Assembly (NCBI GenBank): GCA_947462335.1
Contig: OX381708.1
Location: 1,612,001 to 1,676,000 of the forward strand
Direction of reading: 5' to 3'
Length of the DNA stretch: 64,000 nt
DNA from: Harmothoe impar
Lineage: Eukaryota > Annelida > Polychaeta > Phyllodocida > Polynoidae
A model generated the notes under the pieces. It was not told the origin of the DNA. It saw only the letters and a list, made by a program, of their open reading frames with translations, and ran no database searches. Shown piece by piece: positions 50,201-64,000 of this stretch. Every line of letters starts with the position of its first letter. Position 1 is the first letter of the stretch. The position numbers were made by a program, and so were the translations under genes.

Positions 50201-53200
50201 CCAGCGACTCCACACCACCCCCAGCGACTCCACACCACCCCCAGCGACTCCACAACACCCCCAGTGACTCCACAACACCCACAGCGACTCCACACCACTC
50301 CCAGCGACTCCACACCACCCCCAGTGACTCCACACCACCCCCATTGACTCCAGAGCACCCCCAGCGACTCGACAGCACCCCCAGCGACTCGACAACACCC
50401 CCAGCGACTCCACACCACCCCCAGCGACTCCAAAGCACCCCCAGCGACTCCACAGCACCCCCAGCGACTCCACAACACCCCCAGCGACTCCACAGCACCC
50501 CCAGCGACTCCACAGCACCCCCAGCGACTCCAAAACACCCCAGCGACTCCACAACACCCCAGCCACCCCACAGCACCCCCAGCGACTCCACACCACCCCC
50601 AGCTACTCCCCAGCATCCCCAGCGACTCCACAACACCCCCACGACTCCACAGCACCCCAGGCTACTCCACAACACCCCCAGCCACTCCACAACACCCCAG
50701 CCACTCAACAGCACCCCCAGCGACTCCACAGCCCCCCCAGCGACTCCACAACACCCCCAGCGACTCCACAACACCCCAGCCACTCCACAGCACCCCAAGC
50801 TACTCCACATCACCCCCAGCAACTCCATAGCACCCCCAGCGACTCCACAGCACCCCCAGCGACTCCACAACACCCCCAGCGACTCCACAACACCACCAGC
50901 GACTCCACACCACCCCCAGGGACTCGACAACACCCCCAGCGACTCCACACCACCCCCAGCGACTCAAAAGCACCCCCAGCGACTCCACACCACCCCCAGC
51001 GACTCCACAACACCCCCAGCGACTCCACACCACCCCCAGCGACTCCACAGCACCCCAAGCGACTCCACACCACCCCCAGCCACTCCACAACACCCCAGCC
51101 ACTCCACAGCACCCCCAGCGACTCCACACCACCCCCAGCGACTCCCTACCACCCCCAGCGACTCCAAAACACCCCCAGCGACTCCATACTAACAACGGCG
51201 ACTCCACACCACTCCAAGCGACTCCATACCACCCCCAGCGACTCCACAACACCCCCAGCGACTCCACACCACCCCCAGCCACTCCACACCAACCCCAGCC
51301 ACTCCACACCACCCCCAGCCACTCCACAACACCCCCAGTGACTCCACACCACCCCCAGCGACTCCAAAGCACCCCCAGCGACTCCACAGCACCCCCAGCG
51401 ACTCCACAACACCCCCAGCGACTCCACACCACCCCCAGTGACTCCACACCACCCCCAGCGACTCCACACCACCCCCAGCGACTCCACAACACCACCAGCG
51501 ACTCCACACCACCCCCAGCGACTCGACAACACCCCCAGCGACTCCACACCACCCCCAGCGACTCCAAAGCACCCCCAGCGACTCCACACCACCCCCAGCG
51601 ACTCCACAACACCCCCAGCGACTCCACACCACCCCCAGCGACTCCACAGCACCCCAAGCGACTCCACACCACCCCCAGCCACTCCACAACACCCCAGCCA
51701 CTCCACAGCACCCCCAGCGACTCCACACCACCCCCAGCGACTCCCTACCACCCCCAGCGACTCCACAACACCCCCAGCGACTCCACAGCACCCCAGCGAC
51801 TCCACACCACCCCCAGCGACTCCACACCACCCCCAGCGACTCCCCTCCATTCCCAGCGACTCCACAACACCCCAGCGACTCCACACCACCCCCAGCGACT
51901 CCACACCACCCCCAGCGACTCCACACCACCCCCAGCGACTCCACAACACCCCCAGTGACTCCACAACACCCACAGCGACTCCACACCACTCCCAGCGACT
52001 CCACACCACCCCCAGTGACTCCACACCACCCCCATTGACTCCAGAGCACCCCCAGCGACTCGACAGCACCCCCAGCGACTCGACAACACCCCCAGCGACT
52101 CCACACCACCCCCAGCGACTCCAAAGCACCCCCAGCGACTCCACAGCACACCCAGCGACTCCACAACACCCCCAGCGACTCCACAGCACCCCCAGCGACT
52201 CCACAGCACCCCCAGCGACTCCAAAACACCCCAGCGACTCCACAACACCCCAGCCACCCCACAGCACCCCCAGCGACTCCACACCACCCCCAGCTACTCC
52301 CCAGCATCCCCAGCGACTCCACAACACCCCCACGACTCCACAGCACCCCAGTCTACTCCACAACACCCCCAGCCACTCCACAACACCCCAGCCACTCCAC
52401 AGCACCCCCAGCGACTCGACAGCCCCCCCAGCGACTCCACAACACCCCCAGCGACTCCACAACACCCCAGCCACTCCACAGCACCCCAAGCTACTCCACA
52501 GCACCCCAGCAACTCCATAGCACCCCCAGCGACTCCACAGCACCCCCAGCGACTCCACAACACCCCCAGCGACTCCACAACACCACCAGCGACTCCACAC
52601 CACCCCCAGCGACTCGACAACACCCCCAGCGACTCCACACCACCCCCAGCGACTCCAAAGCACCCCCAGCGACTCCACACCACCCCCAGCGACTCCACAA
52701 CACCCCCAGCGACTCCACACCACCCCCAGCGACTCCACAGCACCCCAAGCGACTCCACACCACCCCCAGCCACTCCACAACATCCCAGCCACTCCACAGC
52801 ACCCCCAGCGACTCCACACCACCCCCAGCGACTCCCTACCACCCCCAGCGACTCCACAACACCCCCAGCGACTCCATACTAACAACGGCGACTCCACACC
52901 ACTCCAAGCGACTCCATACCACCCCCAGCGACTCCACAACACCCCCAGCGACTCCACACCACCCCCAGCCACTCCACACCAACCCCAGCCACTCCACACC
53001 ACCCCCAGCCACTCCACAACACCCCCAGTGACTCCACACCACCCCCAGCGACTCCAAAGCACCCCCAGCGACTCCACAGCACCCCCAGCGACTCCACAAC
53101 ACCCCCAGCGACTCCACACCACCCCCAGTGACTCCACACCACCCCCAGCGACTCCACACCACCCCCAGCGACTCCACAACACCACCAGCGACTCCACACC

Positions 53201-54954
53201 ACCCCCAGCGACTCGACAACACCCCCAGCGACTCCACACCACCCCCAGCGACTCCAAAGCACCCCCAGCGACTCCACACCACCCCCAGCGACTCCACACC
53301 ACCCCCAGCGACTCCACACCACCCCCAGCGACTCCACAGCACCCCAAGCGACTCCACACCACCCCCAGCCACTCCACAACACCCCAGCCACTCCACAGCA
53401 CCCCCAGCGACTCCACACCACCCCCAGCGACTCCCTACCACCCCCAGCGACTCCACAACACCCCCAGCGACTCCATACTAACAACAGCGACTCCACACCA
53501 CTCCAAGCGACTCCATACCACCCCCAGCGACTCCACAACACCCCCAGCGACTCCACACCACCCCCAGCCACTCCACACCAACCCCAGCCACTCCACACCA
53601 CCCCCAGCCACTCCACAACACCCCCAGTGACTCCACAACACCCACAGCGACTCCACACCACTCCCAGCGACTCCACACCACCCCCAGTGACTCCACACCA
53701 CCCCCATTGACTCCAGAGCACCCCCAGCGACTCGACAGCACCCCCAGCGACTCGACAACACCCCTAGCGACTCCACACCACCCCCAGCGACTCCAAAGCA
53801 CCCCCAGCGACTCCACAGCACCCCAAGCGACTCCACAACACCCCCAGCGACTCCACAGCACCCCAAGCGACTCCACAGCACCCCCAGCGACTCCAAAACA
53901 CCCCAGCGACTCCACAACACCCCAGCCACTCCACAGCACCCCCAGCGACTCCACACCACCCCCAGCTACTCCCCAGCATCCCCAGCGACTCCACAACACC
54001 CCCACGACTCCACAGCACCCCAGGCGACTCCACAACACCCCCAGCCACTCCACAACACCCCAGCCACTCCACAGCACCCCCAGCGACTCGACAGCCCCCC
54101 CAGCGACTCCACAACACCCCCAGCGACTCCACAACACCCCAGCCACTCCACAGCACCCCAAGCTACTCCACAGCACCCCCAGCAACTCCATAGCACCCCC
54201 AGCGACTCCACACCACCGCCAGCGACTCCACACTACCCCCATCAACTCCACAGCACCCCCAGCGACTCCACACCACCCCCAGCGACTCCACAGCACCCCC
54301 AGCGACTCCACACCGACCCCAAAGACTCCACACCACCCCCAGCGACTCCCCACCACCCCCAGCGACTCCACAACACCCCAGCGACTCCATACCAGCAACA
54401 GCGACTCCACACCACCCCCAGCGACTCCACAGCACCCCAGCGACTCCACACCACCCCCAGCGACTCCACACCACCCCCAGCGACTCCACACCACCCCCAG
54501 CGACTCCACAGCACCCCAGCGACTCCACACCACCCCCAGCGACTCCACACCACCCCCAGCGACTCCACAGCACCCCAGCGACTCCACACCACCCCCAGCG
54601 ACTCCATACCACCCCCAGCAACTCCACACCAATCCCAGCTACTCCACAACACCCCCAGCGACTCCATACCAGCAACAGCGACTCCACAGCACCCCAGCCA
54701 CTCCACAGCACCCCCAGCGACTCCACAACACCCCCAGCGACTCCACACCACCCCCAGCTACTCCCCAGCATCCCCAGCGACTCCACAACACCCCCACGAC
54801 TCCACAGCACCCCAGGCGACTCCACAACACCCCCAGCCACTCCACAACACCCCAGCCACTCCACAGCACCCCCAGCGACTCGACAGCCCCCCCAGCGACT
54901 CCACAACACCCCCAGCGACTCCACAACACCCCAGCCACTCCACAGCACCCCAAG

Positions 54955-56777
54955 CTACTCCACAGCACCCCCAGCAACTCCATAGCACCCCCAGCGACTC
55001 CACACCACCGCCAGCGACTCCACACTACCCCCATCAACTCCACAGCACCCCCAGCGACTCCACACCACCCCCAGCGACTCCACAGCACCCCCAGCGACTC
55101 CACACCGACCCCAAAGACTCCACACCACCCCCAGCGACTCCCCACCACCCCCAGCGACTCCACAACACCCCAGCGACTCCATACCAGCAACAGCGACTCC
55201 ACACCACCCCCAGCGACTCCACAGCACCCCAGCGACTCCACACCACCCCCAGCGACTCCACACCACCCCCAGCGACTCCACACCACCCCCAGCGACTCCA
55301 CAGCACCCCAGCGACTCCACACCACCCCCAGCGACTCCACACCACCCCCAGCGACTCCACAGCACCCCAGCGACTCCACACCACCCCCAGCGACTCCATA
55401 CCACCCCCAGCAACTCCACACCAATCCCAGCTACTCCACAACACCCCCAGCGACTCCATACCAGCAACAGCGACTCCACAGCACCCCAGCCACTCCACAG
55501 CACCCCCAGCGACTCCACAACACCCCCAGCGACTCCATACCAGCAACAGCGACTCCACAGTAGCCCCCGGGACTCCACACCACCCCCAGCGACTCCACAG
55601 CACCCCCAGTGACTCAACAGCACCCCCAGTGACTCCACAGCACCCGCAACGACTCGACACCACCCCCAGCGACTCCACGCCACCCCCAGCGACTCCATAC
55701 CACCCCCAGCGACTCCACAACACCCCCAGCTACTCCACAACACTCCCAGCTACTCCACAACACCCCAGCGACTCCACGCCACCCCCAGCGACTCCACACC
55801 ACCCCCAGCTACTCCACAACACTCCCAGCTACTCCACAACACCCCAGCGACTCCACACCACCCCCAGCGACGCTACACCACCCCCAGCGACTCCACACCA
55901 CCCCCAGCGACTCCACACCACCCCCAGCGACTTTACAGCACCCCAGCGACTCCACAGCACCCCCAGCGACTCCACACCACCCCAAGCGACTCCACACCAC
56001 CCCCAGCAACTCCACACCACCCCCAGCGACTCCACACCAACCCCAGCGACTCCACAACACCCCCAGCGACTTGACAGCACCCCCAGCGACTCCACACCAC
56101 CCCCAGCCACTCCACACCACCCCCAGCAACTCCCCTCCATCCCCAGCGACTCCACAACACCCCAGCGACTCCACACCACCCCTAGCGACCCCCCACCACC
56201 CCCAGCGACTCCACACCACCCCCAGCGACTCCACACCACCCCCAGCGACTCCACACCACCCCCAGCGACTCCACAACACCCCCAGCGACTCCATACCAGC
56301 AACAGCGACTCCACACCACCCCCAGCGACTCCACAGCACCCCCAGCGACTCCACAGCACCCCAGCGACTCCACACCACCCCCAGCGACTCCATACCACCC
56401 CCAGCGACTCCACACCACCCCCAGCTACTCCACAACACCCCCAGCGACTCCATACCAGCAACAGCGACTCCACAGCACCCCAGCCACTCCACAGCACCCC
56501 CAGCGACTCCACAACACCCCCAGCGACTCCATACCAGCAACAGCGACTCCACAGTAGCCCCCGCGACTCCACACCACCCCCAGCGACTCCACAGCACCCC
56601 CAGTGACTCAACAGCACCCCCAGTGACTCCACAGCATCCCCAACGACTCGACAGGACCCCCAGCGACTCCACACCACCCCCATCGACTCCACACCACCCC
56701 CAGCGACTCCACACCACCCCCAGCGACTCCACACCACCCCCAGCGACTCCATACCACCCCCAGCGACTCCACAACAC
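54955..56777. repeat. Satellite segmental duplication, copy offset 9,564 bp
   Basis: Unit-by-unit variant order matches 45391-47213. The ACCACCGCC marker falls at 55004, exactly 9,564 bp from 45440. Confidence 0.7.
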
Positions 56778-59700
56778 CCCTAGCTACTCCACAACACTCC
56801 AGCGACTCCACAGCACCCCAGCGACTCCACACCACCCCCAAGGACTCCACACCACCCCCAGCGACTCCACAGCACCCCAGCGACTCCACAACACTCCCAG
56901 CTACTCCACAACACCCCAGCGACTCCACACCACCCCCAGCGACTCCACACCACCCCCAGCGACTCTACACCACCCCCAGCGACTCCACACCACCCCCAGC
57001 GACTCCACAGCACCCCAGCGACTCCACACCACCCCCAGCGACTCCACAACACCCCCAGCGACTCCCCTCCATTCCATGCGACTCCACAACACCCCAGCGA
57101 CTCCACACCACCCCTTGCGACTCCACAACACCCCCAGCGACTCCATACCAGCAACAGCGACTCCACACCACCCCCAGCGACTCCACAGCACCCCAGCGAC
57201 TCCACACCACCCCCAGCGACTCCACACCACCCCCAGCGACTCCACACCACCCCCAGCGACTCCACAGCACCCCAGCGACTCCACACCACCCCCAGCGACT
57301 CCATACCACCCCCAGCGACTCCACACCACCCCCAGCTACTCCACAACACCCCCAGCGACTCCATACCAGCAACAGCGACTCCACAGTAGCCCCCGCGACT
57401 CCACACCACCCCCAGCGACTCCACAGCACCCCCAGTGACTCAACAGCACCCCCAGTGACTCCACAGCACCCCCAACGACTCGACAGGACCCCCAGCGACT
57501 CCACACCATCCCCATCGACTCCACACCACCCCCAGCGACTCCACACCACCCCCAGCGACTCCACACCACCCCCAGCGACTCCATACCACCCCCAGCGACT
57601 CCACAACACCCCTAGCTACTCCACAACACTCCCAGCTACTCCACAACACCCCAGCGACTCCACACCACCCCCAAGGACTCCACACCACCCCCAGCGACTC
57701 TACACCACCCCCAGCGACTCCACACCACCCCCAGCGACTCCACACCACCCCCAGCGACTTTACAGCACCCCAGCTACTCCACAGCACCCCCAGCGACTCC
57801 ACACCACCCCAAGCGACTCCACACCACCCCCAGCAATTCCACACCACCCCCAGCGACTCCAAACCACCCCCAGCGACTCCACAACACCCCCAGCGACTTG
57901 ACAGCACCCCCAGCGACTCCACACCACCCCCAGCCACTCCACACCACCTCCAGCGACTCCCCTCCATCCCCAGCGACTCCACAACACCCCAGCGACTCCA
58001 CACCACCCCTAGCGACTCCCCACCACCCCCAGCGACTCCACACCACCCCCAGCGACTCCACACCACCCCCAGCGACTCCACAGCACCCCAGCGACTCCAC
58101 ACCACCCCCAGTGACTCCACACCACCCCCATTGACTCCAGAGCACCCCCAGCGACTCGACAGCACCCCCAGCGACTCGACAACACCCCTAGCGACTCCAC
58201 ACCACCCCCAGCGACTCCAAAGCACCCCCAGCGACTCCACAGCACCCCCAGCGACTCCACAACACCCCCAGCGACTCCACAGCACCCCCAGCGACTCCAC
58301 AGCACCCCCAGCGACTCCAAAACACCCCAGCGACTCCACAACACCCCAGCCACTCCACAGCACCCCCAGCGACTCCACACCACCCCCAGCTACTCCCCAG
58401 CATCCCCAGCGACTCCACAACACCCCCACGACTCCACAGCACCCCAGGCGACTCCACAACACCCCCAGCCACTCCACAACACCCCAGCCACTCCACAGCA
58501 CCCCCAGCGACTCGACAGCCCCCCCAGCGACTCCACAACACCCCCAGCGACTCCACAACACCCCAGCCACTCCACAGCACCCCAAGCTACTCCACAGCAC
58601 CCCCAGCAACTCCATAGCACCCCCAGCGACTCCACACCACCGCCAGCGACTCCACACTACCCCCATCAACTCCACAGCACCCCCAGCGACTCCACACCAC
58701 CCCCAGCGACTCCACAGCACCCCCAGCGACTCCACACCGACCCCAAAGACTCCACACCACCCCCAGCGACTCCCCACCACCCCCAGCGACTCCACAACAC
58801 CCCAGCGACTCCATACCAGCAACAGCGACTCCACACCACCCCCAGCGACTCCACAGCACCCCAGCGACTCCACACCACCCCCAGCGACTCCACACCACCC
58901 CCAGCGACTCCACACCACCCCCAGCGACTCCACACCACCCCAGCGACTCCACACCACCCCCAGCGACTCCACACCACCCCCAGCGACTCCACAGCACCCC
59001 AGCGACTCCACACCACCCCCAGCGACTCCATACCACCCCCAGCAACTCCACACCAATCCCAGCTACTCCACAACACCCCCAGCGACTCCATACCAGCAAC
59101 AGCGACTCCACAGCACCCCAGCCACTCCACAGCACCCCCAGCGACTCCACAACACCCCCAGCGACTCCATACCAGCAACAGCGACTCCACAGTAGCCCCC
59201 GGGACTCCACACCACCCCCAGCGACTCCACAGCACCCCCAGTGACTCAACAGCACCCCCAGTGACTCCACAGCACCCCCAACGACTCGACACCACCCCCA
59301 GCGACTCCACGCCACCCCCAGCGACTCCATACCACCCCCAGCGACTCCACAACACCCCCAGCTACTCCACAACACTCCCAGCTACTCCACAACACCCCAG
59401 CGACTCCACGCCACCCCCAGCGACTCCACACCACCCCCAGCTACTCCACAACACTCCCAGCTACTCCACAACACCCCAGCGACTCCACACCACCCCCAGC
59501 GACGCTACACCACCCCCAGCGACTCCACACCACCCCCAGCGACTCCACACCACCCCCAGCGACTTTACAGCACCCCAGCGACTCCACAGCACCCCCAGCG
59601 ACTCCACACCACCCCAAGCGACTCCACACCACCCCCAGCAACTCCACACCACCCCCAGCGACTCCACACCAACCCCAGCGACTCCACAACACCCCCAGCG

Positions 59701-60080
59701 ACTTAACAGCACCCCCAGCGACTCCACACCACCCCCAGCCACTCCACACCACCCCCAGCGACTCCCCTCCATCCCCAGCGACTCCACAACACCCCAGCGA
59801 CTCCACACCACCCCTAGCGACCCCCCACCAACCCCAGCGACTCCACACCACCCCCAGCGACTCCACACCACCCCCAGCGACTCCACACCACCCCCAGCGA
59901 CTCCACAACACCCCCAGCGACTCCATACCAGCAACAGCGACTCCACAGCACCCCAGCCACTCCACAGCACCCCCAGCGACTCCACAACACCCCCAGCGAC
60001 TCCATACCAGCAACAGCGACTCCACAGTAGCCCCCGCGACTCCACACCACCCCCAGCGACTCCACAGCACCCCCAGTGAC

Positions 60081-62299
60081 TCAACAGCACCCCCAGTGAC
60101 TCCACAGCACCCCCAACGACTCGACAGGACCCCCAGCGACTCCACACCACCCCCATCGACTCCACACCACCCCCAGCGACTCCACACCACCCCCAGCGAC
60201 TCCACACCACCCCCAGCGACTCCATACCACCCCCAGCGACTCCACAACACCCCTAGCTACTCCACAACACTCCCAGCTACTCCACAACACCCCAGCGACT
60301 CCACACCACCCCCAGCGACTCCACACCACCCCCAGCGACTCTACACCACCCCCAGCGACTCCACACCACCCCCAGCGACTCCACAGCACCCCAGCGACTC
60401 CACACCACCCCCAGCGACTCCACAACACCCCCAGCGACTCCCCTCCATTCCATGCGACTCCACAACACCCCAGCGACTCCACACCACCCCTTGCGACTCC
60501 ACAACACCCCCAGCGACTCCATACCAGCAACAGCGACTCCACACCACCCCCAGCGACTCCACAGCACCCCAGCGACTCCACACCACCCCCAGCGACTCCA
60601 CACCACCCCCAGCGACTCCACACCACCCCCAGCGACTCCACAGCACCCCAGCGACTCCACACCACCCCCAGCGACTCCATACCACCCCCAGCGACTCCAC
60701 ACCACCCCCAGCTACTCCACAACACCCCCAGCGACTCCATACCAGCAACAGCGACTCCACAGTAGCCCCCGCGACTCCACACCACCCCCAGCGACTCCAC
60801 AGCACCCCCAGTGACTCAACAGCACCCCCAGTGACTCCACAGCACCCCCAACGACTCGACAGGACCCCCAGCGACTCCACACCATCCCCATCGACTCCAC
60901 ACCACCACCCCCAGTGACTCCACAGCACCCCAGCGACTCCACACCACCCCCAGCGACTCCATACCACCCCCAGCGACTCCACACCACCCCCAGCTACTCC
61001 ACACCACCCCCAGCGACTCCACAGCACCCCAGCGACTCCACACCACCCCCAGCGACTCCATACCACCCCCAACGACTCCACACCACCCCCAGCTACTCCA
61101 CAACACCCCCAGCCACTCCATACCAGCAACAGCGACTCCACAGTAGCCCCCGCGACTCCACACCACCCCCAGCGACTCCACAGCACCCCCAGTGACTCAA
61201 CAGCACCCCCAGTGACTCCACAGCACCCCCAACGACTCGACAACACCCCCAGCGACTCCACACCACCCCCAGCGACTCCACACCACCCCCAGCGACTCCA
61301 TACCACCCCCAGCGACTCCACAACACCCCTAGCTACTCCACAACACTCCCAGCTACTCCACAACACCCCAGCGACTCCACACCACCCCCAAGGACTCCAC
61401 ACCACCCCCAGCGACTCTACACCACCCCCAGCGACTCCACACCACCCCCAGCGACTCCACACCACCCCCAGCGACTTTACAGCACCCCAGCTACTCCACA
61501 GCACCCCCAGCGACTCCACACCACCCCAAGCGACTCCACACCACCCCCAGCAATTCCACACCACCCCCAGCGACTCCAAACCACCCCTAGCGACTCCACA
61601 ACACCCCCAGCGACTTGACAGCACCCCCAGCGACTCCACACCACCCCCAGCCACTCCACACCACCTCCAGCGACTCCCCTCCATCCCCAGCGACTCCACA
61701 ACACCCCAGCGACTCCACACCACCCCTAGCGACTCCCCACCACCCCCAGCGACTCCACACCACCCCCAGCGACTCCACACCACCCCCAGCGACTCCACAG
61801 CACCCCAGCGACTCCACACCACCCCCAGCGACTCCACACCACCCCCAGCGACTCCCCTCCATTCCCAGCGACTCCACAACACCCCAGCGACTCCACACCA
61901 CCCCCAGCGACTCCACACCACCCCCAGCGACTCCACACCACCCCCAGCGACTCCACAACACCCCCAGTGACTCCACAACACCCACAGCGACTCCACACCA
62001 CTCCCAGCGACTCCACACCACCCCCAGTGTCTCCACACCACCCCCATTGACTCCAGAGCACCCCCAGCGACTCGACAGCACCCCCAGCGACTCGACAACA
62101 CCCCCAGCGACTCCACACCATCCCCAGCGACTCCATACCACCCCCAGCAACTCCACAGCACCCCCAGCGACTCCACAACACCCCCAGCGACTCCACAGCA
62201 CACCCAGCGACTCCACAGCACCCCCAGCGACTCCAAAACACCCCAGCGACTCCACAACACCCCAGCCACTCCACAGCACCCCCAGCGACTCCACACCAC
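60081..62299. repeat. Satellite segmental duplication, copy offset 13,037 bp
   Basis: Matches 47044-49262 with few differences. The marker CATTCCATGCGACTCC is at the same offset (47411 to 60448). Upstream the offset becomes 13,196, indicating a 159-bp length difference. Confidence 0.75.
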
Positions 62300-64000
62300 C
62301 CCCAGCTACTCCCCAGCATCCCCAGCGACTCCACAACACCCCCACGACTCCACAGCACCCCAGGCTACTCCACAACACCCCCAGCCACTCCACAACACCC
62401 CAGCCACTCCACAGCACCCCCAGCGACTCGACAGCCCCCCCAGCGACTCCACAACACCCCCAGCGACTCCACAACACCCCAGCCACTCCACAGCACCCCA
62501 AGCTACTCCACAGCACCCCCAGCAACTCCATAGCACCCCCAGCGACTCCACAGCACCCCCAGCGACTCCACACCACCCCCAGCGACTCCACACCACCCCC
62601 AGCGACTCCACAACACCACCAGCGACTCCACACCACCCCCAGCGACTCGACAACACCCCCAGCGACTCCACACCACCCCCAGCGACTCCAAAGCACCCCC
62701 AGCGACTCCACACCACCCCCAGCGACTCCACAACACCCCCAGCGACTCCACACCACCCCCAGCGACTCCACAGCACCCCAAGCGACTCCACACCACCCCC
62801 AGCCACTCCACAACACCCCAGCCACTCCACAGCACCCCCAGCGACTCCACACCACCCCCAGCGACTCCCTACCACCCCCAGCGACTCCACAACACCCCCA
62901 GCGACTCCATACTAACAACGGCGACTCCACACCACTCCAAGCGACTCCATACCACCCCCAGCGACTCCACAACACCCCCAGCGACTCCACACCACCCCCA
63001 GCCACTCCACACCAACCCCAGCCACTCCACACCACCCCCAGCCACTCCACAACACCCCCAGTGACTCCACACCACCCCCAGCGACTCCAAAGCACCCCCA
63101 GCGACTCCACAGCACCCCCAGCGACTCCACAACACCCCCAGCGACTCCACACCACCCCCAGTGACTCCACACCACCCCCAGCGACTCCACACCACCCCCA
63201 GCGACTCCACAACACCACCAGCGACTCCACACCACCCCCAGCGACTCGACAACACCCCCAGCGACTCCACACCACCCCCAGCGACTCCAAAGCACCCCCA
63301 GCGACTCCACACCACCCCCAGCGACTCCACAACACCCCCAGCGACTCCACACCACCCCCAGCGACTCCACAGCACCCCAAGCGACTCCACACCACCCCCA
63401 GCCACTCCACAACACCCCAGCCACTCCACACCACCCCCAGCGACTCCACACCACCCCCAGCGACTCCCTACCACCCCCAGCGACTCCACAACACCCCCAG
63501 CGACTCCATACTAACAACAGCGACTCCACACCACTCCAAGCGACTCCATACCACCCCCAGCGACTCCACAACACCCCCAGCGACTCCACACCACCCCCAG
63601 CCACTCCACACCACCCCCAGCGACTCCAAAGCACCCCCAGCGACTCCACAGCACCCCCAGCGACTCCACAACACCCCCAGCGACTCCACACCACCCCCAG
63701 TGACTCCACACCACCCCCAGCGACTCCACACCACCCCCAGCGACTCCACAACACCACCAGCGACTCCACACCACCCCCAGCGACTCGACAACACCCCCAG
63801 CGACTCCACACCACCCCCAGCGACTCCAAAGCACCCCCAGCGACTCCACACCACCCCCAGCGACTCCACAACACCCCCAGCGACTCCACACCACCCCCAG
63901 CGACTCCACAGCACCCCAAGCGACTCCACACCACCCCCAGCCACTCCACAACACCCCAGCCACTCCACACCACCCCCAGCGACTCCACACCACCCCCAGC

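Larger units (their letters stand above)
37016..64000. repeat. 27-kb satellite of a 20-bp unit, continuing past the window
   Basis: Consensus CAGCGACTCCACACCACCCC (20 bp), roughly 1,300 units. Variants are AACACC, AGCACC, CATACC and a CAGTGACTCC form. A 19-bp form lacks one C. The + strand is almost only C and A. There is about one CpG per unit. Because 20 is not a multiple of three and the unit has no stop, each strand gives a 20-residue periodic frame. These frames are not annotated as genes. No other sequence interrupts the array. Confidence 0.95.

Noticed and set aside
37016..64000. Dozens of open frames up to about 750 codons on both strands (Pro/His/Thr/Ser-rich on +, Gly/Val/Trp/Ser-rich on -)
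   Set aside because: They follow from a stop-free 20-bp unit read in rotating phase. They start and stop at random unit variants and have no splice sites, unique sequence or recognisable domain.

Overview
The window is nuclear DNA from an animal. It holds a multi-exon gene with GT-AG introns and no bacterial operon structure. The density of miniature transposons and tandem repeats is very high. A cephalochordate (amphioxus-like) source is my best guess, because of the minisatellites at intron 5' ends and the Ngaro-type retrotransposon, but the sequence does not prove it.

The main gene is a complete ABCB7/Atm1-type mitochondrial half-ABC transporter on the + strand. I reconstruct 15 coding exons between 2356 and 32848. 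They join in one continuous frame to 731 residues, with a leader lacking acidic residues, a six-helix membrane domain, and a full nucleotide-binding domain. On the opposite strand, 400 bp away, lies the first coding exon of a probable UPRT (uracil phosphoribosyltransferase-like) gene at 1819-1955. The two genes therefore sit head to head across a short shared promoter region. UPRT and ABCB7 are also divergent neighbours on the human X chromosome (from memory).

The introns are packed with repeats. Five of the fourteen ABCB7 introns (3, 7, 9, 10 and 12) carry a minisatellite that begins at the 5' splice site and whose unit contains a copy of the exon end plus donor site. Intron 9 has 21 donors spaced exactly 65 bp apart. 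Intron 2 (14.4 kb) holds a CATGGCAC-type minisatellite, into which several mobile elements have inserted. One of these is an apparently intact Ngaro-type tyrosine-recombinase retrotransposon (7977-13815) with identical split direct repeats. It sits inside an element with inverted termini, which itself interrupts the minisatellite.

MITE families recur throughout: a poly-G family with 3-bp TTA/TAA target duplications (Harbinger-like), a GGCCAGACC family with TTA duplications, a 222-bp CCGTAAATTC family with TA duplications, two CAG-ended elements with 6-bp duplications, and a palindromic GAGTTACTCGCC family on both sides of ABCB7.

Downstream of ABCB7, 32.9-37.0 kb is repeat-rich non-coding DNA. 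From about 37.0 kb to the window end (27 kb) lies one continuous array of a 20-bp unit with higher-order and segmental duplications. Its long open frames on both strands follow from the repeat composition and are not annotated as genes.
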